From: CAZQYC01 sp043746555
GTDB taxonomy: Bacteria; Pseudomonadota; Gammaproteobacteria; Steroidobacterales; Steroidobacteraceae
Assembly (NCBI GenBank): GCA_043746555.1
Contig: JAYTQU010000065.1
Location: 1 to 11,908 of the forward strand
Length of the DNA: 11,908 bases
Direction of reading: 5' to 3'
Position 1 is the first letter of the stretch; each line of letters opens with the position of its first letter. Positions 1 to 6,604 of this stretch are shown in pieces. Below the pieces are notes generated by a model. The model worked only from the letters and a program-made list of their open reading frames with translations, was not told where the DNA came from and did not search any database. The position numbers and the translations under genes are program-made.

Positions 1-2
1 GC

Positions 3-1802
3 CCGCAAATTTTCGATTTGCAACGAATCGAAGTGCTACGGGGACCTCAAGGTACGTTGTTCGGCAAGAATACGACCGGCGGCGCGATAAACTTTATTAC
101 TCATGCGCCGACCTTTCAGAACGAAGGCAACATCGCGGTGCAAGTTGGCAACAATAATTATTACCACGCGCAAGGCGCGCTCAACATACCGATTGTCGAC
201 GACAAACTCGCAACGCGCTTGGCGTTCAACGCATCGAAGAGCGACGGTTGGATTAAGAACTACAATCCCGCCGGCGAAGATTTATCCTCGATCAATAACT
301 ACGCCTTGCGGTGGAGTTTTCTATACGAGCCTACCGATAGTCTCGATGCGACGTTGCGACTGTCGCATTCGCGCAGTAACCCAACCAATATCGGCGTGAT
401 CGCATACGGCACCGGTCCCGGCAACACCAACGCCTTCGGCGTCAATCCGCGTGTCAATCCGATCAATGGGAAGCCTTTCAACGCGTGGGAAGGTTACTAC
501 GATCGGACCGGCGGTGAGATCAAGGCCAATGGCGACGGCGCGATCTTGACGCTCAATCAACACTTCGACGATCTAACGCTCACATCGATCACATCCTTTA
601 TGAAGGGCGACTTCAAGAACAATGTGGATGCGGACGGTTCGATAGCGCCGTTGATCCCTATCGACTTTTACGCGGAGACTAAGGAAGTGGGGCAAGACTT
701 GCGGCTATCGAGCAAGTATGACGGCCCGTTTAATTTCATCGCGGGTCTCTACTACTTTCACGACAAGACGGGAATTCGCACCGACTACTTTCTGTTCGGT
801 GGGGCGTTCAATTTGAGCCAAACCTATCATCAGTCGCGCACCTCATACGCTATATATGCCGATGCGACTTACGATTTCGCGTCGAGCTGGACCGCTTACG
901 GCGGCGTGCGCTGGACCGACGATCACGGCGAAGTCAACGACTTCAAAGTTATTCCGACTATTCCTACGGTGCAACAGCAGCACTACGACGATGCGGCGCC
1001 GACGGGTCGTTTGGGCGTTCGGCATCGATTCAGCGATGACGTGATGGGCTATGGGCAGTACTCGCGCGGGTATCGAAGCAGTTCGATTAACGGCAGCGCA
1101 CTTAACAATGCCGCCGATTTCAACGTGGCGAATCCGGAATACTTAGACGCTTTTGAAATTGGACTGAAATCACAGTTGATCGACCATCGACTGCAAGTCA
1201 ATTCGTCGGTGTTTTATTATCAATACAAAGATCAACAATTCGTCAATGCGCGCACCTTGACCGAATCGGTGATGGTCAACGCCGGCCGATCGCGCATTTA
1301 TGGGCTTGAACTCGAGACGGTCGCGCAAATGACGGACAATTTTCGCGCCACTTTGGGCGTCGCGCTGTTGAGCACGGAATATCAAGAGCTGTACCTGTCG
1401 CGCGGCACGCCGCTGGTTACCTACAACTTAAAAGGCAACGAGTTGATCGAAGCTCCGCATAACAGCCTCAATCTTGCACTCGACTACGATCTACCGGTGT
1501 TCGGCGGCGGCAAACTCAACTTTCACGCGGATGCTGTGCGCATCAGCTCGATGTTCTATACACCATGGAACAATCTGCCACCGAGCAATTTGTCGGTCAC
1601 GCCGTCGCAGTGGGAGGCCAATGCACGCATCGGGTATCGACCGGCATCCGGCAACTATGAATTCGCGATCTGGGGCAAGAACCTCAACGAGAACGACGTA
1701 GCGGCGGGTCAAGTGGGAGCGGATACATCAACGTTCTTCCAACGATTCACTGTGTCGCCGTACCCGCGACGTTACGGTCTGGAGTTTAACTACAAGTTCT
1801 AG
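3..1802 (+). CDS. TonB-dependent outer-membrane receptor, 5' end outside window
   Basis: The open frame is already running at base 3 (PQIFDLQRIEV...) and ends at a TAG at 1800-1802, giving about 599 residues of a protein whose start lies off the left edge. The internal TTG at 18 is not a credible start because the frame and the plug-domain sequence continue upstream of it. The first residues carry the plug-domain signature IEVLRGPQGTLFGKNTTGG followed by AINFIT, typical of TonB-dependent receptors. The rest is a long beta-barrel with alternating aromatic-rich strands, and it ends in RRYGLEFNYKF, the terminal aromatic residue expected for outer-membrane assembly by the BAM machinery. These receptors import siderophores, cobalamin, sugars or other large substrates using TonB energy. 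The substrate cannot be told from sequence, and the signal peptide and TonB box are outside the window. A GlpR-like regulator and a hydrolase follow on the same strand, so a shared catabolic role is possible but unproven. Confidence 0.95.
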   Translation, partial: PQIFDLQRIEVLRGPQGTLFGKNTTGGAINFITHAPTFQNEGNIAVQVGNNNYYHAQGALNIPIVDDKLATRLAFNASKSDGWIKNYNPAGEDLSSINNYALRWSFLYEPTDSLDATLRLSHSRSNPTNIGVIAYGTGPGNTNAFGVNPRVNPINGKPFNAWEGYYDRTGGEIKANGDGAILTLNQHFDDLTLTSITSFMKGDFKNNVDADGSIAPLIPIDFYAETKEVGQDLRLSSKYDGPFNFIAGLYYFHDKTGIRTDYFLFGGAFNLSQTYHQSRTSYAIYADATYDFASSWTAYGGVRWTDDHGEVNDFKVIPTIPTVQQQHYDDAAPTGRLGVRHRFSDDVMGYGQYSRGYRSSSINGSALNNAADFNVANPEYLDAFEIGLKSQLIDHRLQVNSSVFYYQYKDQQFVNARTLTESVMVNAGRSRIYGLELETVAQMTDNFRATLGVALLSTEYQELYLSRGTPLVTYNLKGNELIEAPHNSLNLALDYDLPVFGGGKLNFHADAVRISSMFYTPWNNLPPSNLSVTPSQWEANARIGYRPASGNYEFAIWGKNLNENDVAAGQVGADTSTFFQRFTVSPYPRRYGLEFNYKF

Positions 1803-1875
1803 AGCGCCATGGTGGACATTCGGTGCCGCGCCAACCTCTTCGGGCCACTGTTCCTTGCGAAAATCATGGAACACA

Positions 1876-1904
1876 CGACAATGAGCGTGCTTAAAGCTAT
1901 AGTT
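1876..1904 (+). promoter_or_regulatory. Predicted sigma70-type promoter for the glpR-like gene
   Basis: ACGACA at 1876-1881 matches four of six bases of the -35 consensus. TATAGT at 1899-1904 matches five of six of the -10 consensus, with a 17-nt spacer. Transcription would start near 1911, leaving a leader of about 50 nt before the ATG at 1964. It lies in the 161-nt gap after the receptor gene. I saw no convincing terminator for the receptor in that gap, so readthrough is also possible. Confidence 0.5.
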
Positions 1905-1963
1905 TGCCGCTCATCGGCATGCTCTGCGCGCGTAGAGCTGTCTAGAAGAAGAGGAGGGCGCGC

Positions 1964-2767
1964 ATGTCCGGTCCCATGCTTACCAGGCATAACGACATCA
2001 TCGATATTGCACGGCGCACCGGTCGCGTCACCGTTGAAGCGTTGGTCGAGCAATTGAAAGTGACGCCGCAGACGATTCGCAAAGATCTTAACGAGCTATG
2101 CGAACGCAATTTGCTCACGCGCGTGCATGGTGGCGCGGTCATCGCTTCCGGTGTCGATAATCTCGAATACGACGCGCGCCGCGAATTGTCGCGCGCCGAG
2201 AAGCAAGCGATTGGCGCTGCGGCGGCCACACTCATTCCCGACAAGGCATCGCTCTTCATTAATATCGGCACCACCACGGAAGAAGTGGCGCGCGCGTTGA
2301 TTCGGCACAAAGGGTTGTTGGTGATTACGAATAATCTCAACGTGGTGGATCTGCTGTCCCGCTGTCCGGACATCGAGGTGATCGTGGTCGGCGGTCGTGT
2401 TCGTCCCAAGGATCGCGCCGCCGTCGGTTCGTTCGCCGTAGAGTTTATTCGGAACTTCAAAGTGGATTTCGCGGTGATCGGCACGTCTTCGATCGACGAA
2501 GATGGCGCGCTTCTTGATTTCGATATGAACGAAGTTCAAGTGTCGCAAACGATTATGCAGAACGCTCGGCAAGTGATATTGGTGGCAGACAGCAGCAAGC
2601 TGGGTCGTCCCGCGCCGGTGCGCATCGGACACATAAGCGATGTCGATGTGTACGTCACCGACATCATGACGAACGAAAAGCTGGCGACAGTTTGCGAGAC
2701 CCATGGCGTCAAGGTTGTGACAACGCAGGCGTTGTCGAATCGGGTTACACGCAAAGCATTACAGTAG
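1964..2767 (+). CDS. glpR: DeoR-family transcriptional regulator, GlpR-like
   Basis: This is a 267-aa repressor-type regulator of the DeoR family. The start is ATG at 1964, six nt after a strong GAGGAGG ribosome binding site at 1951-1957. Residues about 6-57 form the DeoR helix-turn-helix, including VTPQTIRKDLNEL and the wing LTRVHGGA. Residues about 78-235 form the DeoRC effector domain, with IGTTTEEVA (101-109), TNNLNV (122-127), DGALLDFD (180-187) and ADSSKLGR (208-215). These match E. coli GlpR closely as I remember it (SPQTIRRDLNEL, IGTT, TNNLNVA, DGSLLEFD, DHSKFGR) and the length is normal. GlpR represses glycerol-3-phosphate metabolism genes and is released by glycerol-3-phosphate. No glpD, glpK or glpF is visible here, so the target is unknown. 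The downstream membrane hydrolase, 51 nt away, is the likely co-transcribed partner. Calling it true GlpR rather than another DeoR sugar-phosphate sensor is inference. Confidence 0.85.
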   Translation: MSGPMLTRHNDIIDIARRTGRVTVEALVEQLKVTPQTIRKDLNELCERNLLTRVHGGAVIASGVDNLEYDARRELSRAEKQAIGAAAATLIPDKASLFINIGTTTEEVARALIRHKGLLVITNNLNVVDLLSRCPDIEVIVVGGRVRPKDRAAVGSFAVEFIRNFKVDFAVIGTSSIDEDGALLDFDMNEVQVSQTIMQNARQVILVADSSKLGRPAPVRIGHISDVDVYVTDIMTNEKLATVCETHGVKVVTTQALSNRVTRKALQ

Positions 2768-2777
2768 TTGGCGACCA

Positions 2778-2801
2778 ATCAATCAAGCGATCAATCAAGC
2801 A
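2778..2801 (+). repeat. 12-bp tandem repeat in the leader of the hydrolase gene
   Basis: Two adjacent copies, ATCAATCAAGCG and ATCAATCAAGCA, differ only in the last base. They lie between the regulator stop codon and the ATG of the membrane hydrolase. If an upstream TTG (2768) were used as start they would encode an NQSSDQSS stretch. With the better-supported ATG at 2819 they are leader sequence. No function is known; it may be a simple duplication. Confidence 0.6.
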
Positions 2802-2818
2802 ATGCGGAGAATAATTAC

Positions 2819-4516
2819 ATGCGCAACTTAAGCGGTCTATTTTGGTGGGGACTGATTGTCATTGTGATCGGTTGCGCGCTCGCGCACTACACACAAACTT
2901 CCAATGGTATCCGCGTGGAAGACGTGCGATTCACCGGTACGAATGCGACGCCGATGAGCGCGTTGCTATATGTTCCCGCCAACGCTTCGGCAAAGACACC
3001 GGCGCCAGGTATTTTGGCGGTGCATGGCTATATCAATTCGCGCGAAACACAAAGCGCATTTGCAATTGAATACGCGCGCCGCGGATACGTGGTGCTGGCG
3101 CTCGATCAAACTGGGCACGGTTACAGCGGCGGCTTTGCGTTCGGTAACGGCTTCGGCGGGCCGGATGGTCTCAAGTATTTACGCAGTTTGGATTTCGTCG
3201 ATGGCAACAACATTGGTCTTGAAGGGCACAGCATGGGCGGCGGTTCGATTCTTGCGGCGGCGCAAGCAATGCCGGACGGCTACAAGTCGATGGTGCTGGA
3301 AGGTTCCGCAACCAGAACAGTGTTCTCGCCGCCGGGCAACGCAACATTTCCGCGCAACGTTGCCGTGGTCTATAGCAAGTACGACGAATTTAGCACGCTC
3401 ATGTGGGGCGTTGCTCTCGCCAAAGACGTCACGAAGAGCGCGAAACTCAAAGCGTTATTCGGAACGAGCAGCGATGTCCTGCCACTAAAACTGTATGGAT
3501 CGATCGCCGACGGCGACGCGCGAGTATTGTACACGCCGACCACCACGCATCCAGGCGATCATATTTCCACTGAAGCCGTCGGTGACAGCATCGAATGGTT
3601 CCAGAAAACGCTTACCGGCGGCGTGTCATTGCCGCGTTCCGATCAGATTTGGTGGTGGAAAGAACTCGGCACGCTGATTGCGTTGATTGGTTTTGTGGTG
3701 TTGTTGTTGGGCGCATTCGATGTGTTGGTTCACATGCCGCATTTCGCAGCGTTGGCGCAACCGACGACGCCGGCATGCGAGCGACGCGATACGCGGTGGT
3801 GGGTCTCGTTGTTACTGACCGCGGCGATTCCGGTGTTGAGCTTCTACTACTTCTTCGGACTCGGTGCGAAATGGTTGCCCGCGTCGCGCTACTTTCCGCA
3901 AAGCATCACGAATCAGCTCATCGTCTGGGCGCTGCTCAACGGCGCGATCACGTTGGTGCTGGGCAAGTTGTTGTTTAATTCGAAAGCAAGCGTCACGCCA
4001 CGTTGGTGGCTGTCGTTGCAAATTGCTTTGGTCACGGTCGGTATCGGTTACCTTTCGCTTGCGCTCGCCGATTATTTCTTTAAGGTGGATTTTCGAATTT
4101 GGGTCGTTGCCCTCAAGTTATTGAGCCTCGCTCAATTCGGATACTTCCTGGCGTACCTCATACCGTTTACCCTGTTCTTCGTTGTCGCCTTCCGCGCATT
4201 GCATGGATTTTTATCGGTGCAAGGCGATAGTGCGCTGCGGCACTACGCATCTACCATCGGCGCTATGGCATTTGGATTCTTTTGCTTCATCGCGGCCGAA
4301 TACATTCCGTTGTTCACGGTCGGCCACTTGCTCGTTCCTGCAGAAGCGCTCAACGCCATCATCTCGATTCAATTTCTGCCGTTGATGATCATCTTGGGGA
4401 TCATCGCCGCCTTTACGTGGCGACGTACTAATAACTACCTGCCCGGTGCGTTGATCGCCGGGCTGTTCGTGACTTGGTACGTGGTTGCAGGAACCGCGAC
4501 GCAATTTCGCGGTTAG
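2819..4516 (+). CDS. Membrane-anchored alpha/beta hydrolase with C-terminal polytopic membrane domain
   Basis: The protein has 565 aa from ATG 2819, preceded by GGAGA (2806-2810) with an 8-nt spacer. The frame also stays open back to a TTG at 2768, but that codon has no ribosome binding site. Residues about 5-23 form a transmembrane anchor. Residues about 60-265 are an alpha/beta-hydrolase domain: ILAVHGYINSR (oxyanion region), LDQTGHGYSGG, the nucleophile elbow GHSMGG (Ser about 138) and a likely catalytic His in HPGDH (about 244-248). The catalytic acid is not certain. From about residue 283 to the end there are around eight hydrophobic helices, with an aromatic-rich YYFFG segment between two of them. 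Positive charge at the extreme N-terminus suggests that the hydrolase domain is periplasmic. It probably cleaves an ester or amide substrate, which I cannot identify. The gene follows the glpR-like regulator by 51 nt, which makes co-transcription likely and hints at a glycerolipid or glycerol-ester substrate; that last step is inference. Confidence 0.8.
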   Translation: MRNLSGLFWWGLIVIVIGCALAHYTQTSNGIRVEDVRFTGTNATPMSALLYVPANASAKTPAPGILAVHGYINSRETQSAFAIEYARRGYVVLALDQTGHGYSGGFAFGNGFGGPDGLKYLRSLDFVDGNNIGLEGHSMGGGSILAAAQAMPDGYKSMVLEGSATRTVFSPPGNATFPRNVAVVYSKYDEFSTLMWGVALAKDVTKSAKLKALFGTSSDVLPLKLYGSIADGDARVLYTPTTTHPGDHISTEAVGDSIEWFQKTLTGGVSLPRSDQIWWWKELGTLIALIGFVVLLLGAFDVLVHMPHFAALAQPTTPACERRDTRWWVSLLLTAAIPVLSFYYFFGLGAKWLPASRYFPQSITNQLIVWALLNGAITLVLGKLLFNSKASVTPRWWLSLQIALVTVGIGYLSLALADYFFKVDFRIWVVALKLLSLAQFGYFLAYLIPFTLFFVVAFRALHGFLSVQGDSALRHYASTIGAMAFGFFCFIAAEYIPLFTVGHLLVPAEALNAIISIQFLPLMIILGIIAAFTWRRTNNYLPGALIAGLFVTWYVVAGTATQFRG

Positions 4517-4546
4517 CGAGATCGAGTCGGCCAGTGAGGCGTGAAT

Positions 4547-4919
4547 CTATTTAGCCGCGTCCTTGCGATATTTTCCGAACGGCAACTTCTCGACGAATTC
4601 AACGCACTTGAAGTCGAGTAGTTGCATGTTTTTATCTAGGCGTCGATACCGCGGCAAGCTGATTTTCCAAGGCTTTGTGAACACATCCGGATCGGTGATG
4701 GTCGCTTCATACATCAATACGTTCGCACCCATCGGTTTGTAGCGCTCTTGAACCTTCATGTTGGTATCGTGAAAAATTGCCGGCGCTCCCGAATTCGGCG
4801 GAGATCAACAGGGTGTTCGGCTCTTGCACGATCTGAAACGGATACGGCAGACAAGTGGCGCGCGGAACGCCGGGCAAATAACATTTCACGACGGGATCGC
4901 GTTCCAGCCAATCCGCTTA
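4547..4919 (-). pseudogene. Broken remnant of a conserved hypothetical protein (C-terminal part)
   Basis: Two minus-strand pieces in different frames belong to one protein. The upstream piece, about 4916 down to 4785, reads ADWLERDPVVKCYLPGVPRA, then LPYPFQIVQEPNTLLISAEF. The downstream piece, 4775 to 4547, reads FHDTNMKVQERYKPMG, then LMYEATITDPDVFTKPWKIS and so on to KDAAK and a stop. The frame changes at a T5 run (A5 on the + strand, 4772-4776); with one T fewer the reading becomes the continuous AGNFHDTN. From memory, intact relatives of this uncharacterised, probably exported family carry a block around GRWEGDT between the two pieces. It is absent here, suggesting an internal deletion. 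An in-frame TAA (tta at 4917-4919) interrupts the frame further upstream, and I cannot find an N-terminus. The molecular function of the family is unknown to me. A sequencing error could explain the frameshift but not the missing block. Confidence 0.65.
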
Positions 4920-5157
4920 GTTGTTGCGCCCATGACGCGTGCATTTCCCATCGGCGTAATCACGATAGTCCCCGCAAATAATTCTTATCCGACCGGCCGT
5001 GCGGCCAACAGGTTAAGGAGTACGTTTTCGGTCGGATGCAACGATTGATATCTGCAATAGCAATAGTCGCCGCGGTCAAGTTCGGCAAATATGCGGAAAC
5101 GGGGAGCGTCTCCGTTTCCGCAGCTTTCGCGAAACGGCGCGCAGGCGCAATTGAGTT
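4920..5157. other. Intergenic stretch without a supportable gene
   Basis: The left part, to about 4980, may be decayed upstream sequence of the pseudogene: one minus-strand frame reads GDYRDYADGKCTRHGRNN before the TAA at 4917-4919. Short open frames in the rest show no recognisable protein. The stretch contains the hairpin at 5092-5122 and a 10-bp palindrome TTTCGCGAAA at 5125-5134. I see nothing else in it. Confidence 0.5.
5092..5122 (-). terminator. Strong hairpin, possible terminator of the TIGR03118-type gene
   Basis: TGCGGAAACGG and its exact reverse complement CCGTTTCCGCA flank a short centre that continues the stem (G-T, G-C, A-T) and leaves a 3-nt loop, so about 14 pairs in total. 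It lies 36 nt beyond the stop codon of the minus-strand gene ending at 5158. The minus-strand sequence after the stem (TATTTGCC) has only a short T tract, so this is not a textbook rho-independent terminator. It may instead protect or end a 3' transcript. Confidence 0.4.
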
Positions 5158-6282
5158 TTAATGGCTATCTTTATCGCCGTCGCGATCATTGTCTCGATCT
5201 TCACCCGCGATGGGATCGATGCTGCCGTAGACGCCGTTCGCTTCGTCGTTCGCGCCGGCGGTGAAGAATAGCGAATTGGTTGCTTGTCCTTGCACTCCGT
5301 TTCCAAAGCTCAATCCCCACAATCCATCGATCTTCAAGGTGCGACCGTTTGCGTCTTGCAGCTGACCGACGAACGCGCCGCTAGCGAGGTCGTAGGCGTC
5401 GATTGTTCCGTCACCGAAATTGCCGACCAACAAGCGATTGCTGAAGCGACCGAAGTCCGCCGGTGCAAGCGCGATTCCCCACGGCGCGTTCAATGGTTGA
5501 CGCGATGCGAGTCGACGAATGAATTGACCATTGGTGTCGAACACTGAGACGAAGCCCAGCCCGCGACCGGGAATTTCATCATGCGCATCGCCGTCTTGCT
5601 TGGCGTAAAGCACGTAGATATTTCCCAATACATTTTGAATGCCGAACGGCGCGTAGCCCGTAGGTATATACGGATCGCGGAAATCGCCGATCATCGCAAC
5701 TTTCGTGAAGGTCCTATTAAAGACATCGACCTTACCGTTGTGAAAATCCGCAGCGTAGATAAAATTGCCCGTGCCGTTGGAACCGATTGCGAGGCCCTTA
5801 TAAACAGCGCCGTCGACAGCGTCGTACGTAGTGACGGAGTTAGTCGCGTTCACTGCGGGCGACCAACCCGAAATAGTTCCGCCTTCACCGGAAAAAATAA
5901 ATCGGCTGGGTCCAGACTTGCCGGCTTGCGTAACAACGAAGTCGGCCGAGCCGCTATACACAATCCCGGTTGGATTTGCCGGTCCACGCGTGCCGGGCGG
6001 TATCGCCACCGTGAGGGGAATTTTTGCACCGGTGCCGTCGTATAGCGTCGAAGTCGCCGTACCGTTGTTGGCAACCCAGACAACGGCCGTTGGATTAAAT
6101 GCAATGCCCCACGGATTTATCAGCGCCGGATCGGTGTGATCCGCGGTGACACCGCCGTCGGAAACCAGGTTGTGAACCGCATAGCGATGCGAATGCGATT
6201 CATCGGCGCGAACGACGTTTGCAACCGCCGCGAATCCGACACCCGCCGCAAGTAAACACGAGACGAAATAATATCTACGCAT
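5158..6282 (-). CDS. Secreted beta-propeller protein, TIGR03118 family
   Basis: This is a 374-aa exported protein. The start is ATG at 6280-6282, four nt after AGAGGTG (6287-6293). Residues 1-26 are a signal peptide (MRRYYF, then a hydrophobic core) with probable cleavage after VRA. The mature part follows the TIGR03118 pattern closely: HNLVSDGG, HTDPALINPWGIAFNP (49-64), STLYDGTGAKIPL, PTGIVYSGSADFVV, PSRFIFSGEGGTISGW (125-140), VYKGLAIG, YAADFHNGKVDVF, APFGIQNV, YVLYAKQDGDAHDEIPG, LNAPWGIALAPADFG, LVGNFGDGTIDAYD and IDGLWGLSFGNG. The repeated WGIAF-like and G-x-IDVFD-like units are NHL-type propeller blades. The biochemical role of the family is not known. Some relatives end in a PEP-CTERM sorting signal; this one lacks it and ends in an Asp-rich tail, EDRDNDRDGDKDSH, which could bind calcium. 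The gene stands alone, divergent from the metallopeptidase gene. Confidence 0.88.
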   Translation of the reverse strand: MRRYYFVSCLLAAGVGFAAVANVVRADESHSHRYAVHNLVSDGGVTADHTDPALINPWGIAFNPTAVVWVANNGTATSTLYDGTGAKIPLTVAIPPGTRGPANPTGIVYSGSADFVVTQAGKSGPSRFIFSGEGGTISGWSPAVNATNSVTTYDAVDGAVYKGLAIGSNGTGNFIYAADFHNGKVDVFNRTFTKVAMIGDFRDPYIPTGYAPFGIQNVLGNIYVLYAKQDGDAHDEIPGRGLGFVSVFDTNGQFIRRLASRQPLNAPWGIALAPADFGRFSNRLLVGNFGDGTIDAYDLASGAFVGQLQDANGRTLKIDGLWGLSFGNGVQGQATNSLFFTAGANDEANGVYGSIDPIAGEDRDNDRDGDKDSH

Positions 6283-6305
6283 AGAGCACCTCTGTAGATT
6301 TGAAA

Positions 6306-6314
6306 GTTATAGCA
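6306..6314 (-). promoter_or_regulatory. Extended -10 promoter for the TIGR03118-type gene
   Basis: On the minus strand the sequence reads TGCTATAAC, an extended -10 (TGn) joined to TATAAC, which matches five of six -10 bases. An 18-nt spacer leads back to GCAACA at 6330-6335, a weak -35, as is usual for extended -10 promoters. Transcription would start near 6299, giving a short leader that still contains the ribosome binding site at 6287-6293. Confidence 0.45.
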
Positions 6315-6333
6315 GCCCTTGGCGCGACGTGTT

Positions 6334-6363
6334 GCACGACGTGCCCGAGCAGTAAGTGCTCGG
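6334..6363. repeat. Palindrome plus adjacent hairpin in the divergent intergenic region
   Basis: GCACGACGTGC (6334-6344) is a near-perfect palindrome with a central A. It is directly followed by CCGAGCA-gtaag-TGCTCGG (6345-6363), a 7-bp perfect stem with a 5-nt loop. CGACGTG also occurs just before it, at 6325-6331, as a direct repeat. The palindrome overlaps the weak -35 region of the minus-strand promoter, so an operator role is possible but only inferred. Confidence 0.45.
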
Positions 6364-6510
6364 TTAGTCGATAAAGGTTGTTTGCGCGGACGAATTGTCG
6401 TCATGCTTGAACAAGCGGATCAACGACATCTAGGGCTCATGCACGGTGCGCCGGTTGCGATAGCGCCAGTGCAAAGGCCAGTGACGGTCGTATTGCCGAT
6501 GGCGATGGTC

Positions 6511-6542
6511 GGCGCACTGCAGCGCCCTCTGTTTTGTGTTTT
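6511..6542 (+). terminator. Weak hairpin with T-rich tail upstream of the metallopeptidase gene
   Basis: The stem GGCGC/GCGCC has only 5 bp, with a 6-nt loop ACTGCA, and is followed by CTCTGTTTTGTGTTTT. The layout resembles a rho-independent terminator on the + strand, but no plus-strand gene lies upstream to be terminated. It could be a leader attenuator, the end of a small RNA, or chance. Confidence 0.2.
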
Positions 6543-6604
6543 GCCTCCATGTCTATACACTGAGCGTGGATTGATTCAGGGTTAACTGTTCCAGGGAGAA
6601 TCCG

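Larger units (their letters stand above)
6283..6604. other. Divergent intergenic region of 322 bp
   Basis: This separates the minus-strand propeller gene from the plus-strand metallopeptidase gene. It holds the extended -10 promoter and palindromes listed separately, and a weak stem GGCGC-ACTGCA-GCGCC (6511-6526) followed by T-rich CTCTGTTTTGTGTTTT. TATACA at 6554-6559 is a possible -10 for the plus-strand gene but has no good -35 at the right distance. Short open frames here show no recognisable protein, and I see no RNA gene I can name. Confidence 0.5.

Noticed and set aside
1803..1963. GlpR operator near the regulator's own promoter
   Set aside because: I looked for an inverted TCG-centred site like the E. 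coli GlpR operator and found nothing convincing.
1809..2057. 82-aa plus-strand open frame between the receptor and the regulator
   Set aside because: It overlaps the well-supported regulator start, has no recognisable domain, and covers the promoter and ribosome binding site of that gene.
1942..2484. 180-aa minus-strand open frame opposite the regulator gene
   Set aside because: It is low-complexity Ser/Arg/Thr-rich and entirely antisense to a clear DeoR-family gene.
2768..2818. Upstream TTG start for the membrane hydrolase
   Set aside because: It directly abuts the regulator stop codon and has no ribosome binding site. The added residues are a low-complexity NQSSDQSS stretch, and ATG 2819 has a good site and begins just before the membrane anchor.
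4981..5060. Minus-strand peptide HPTENVLLNLLAARPVG as the N-terminal part of the pseudogene
   Set aside because: It is in a different frame, stops before the pseudogene pieces, and I could not match it to the family or to any other protein.
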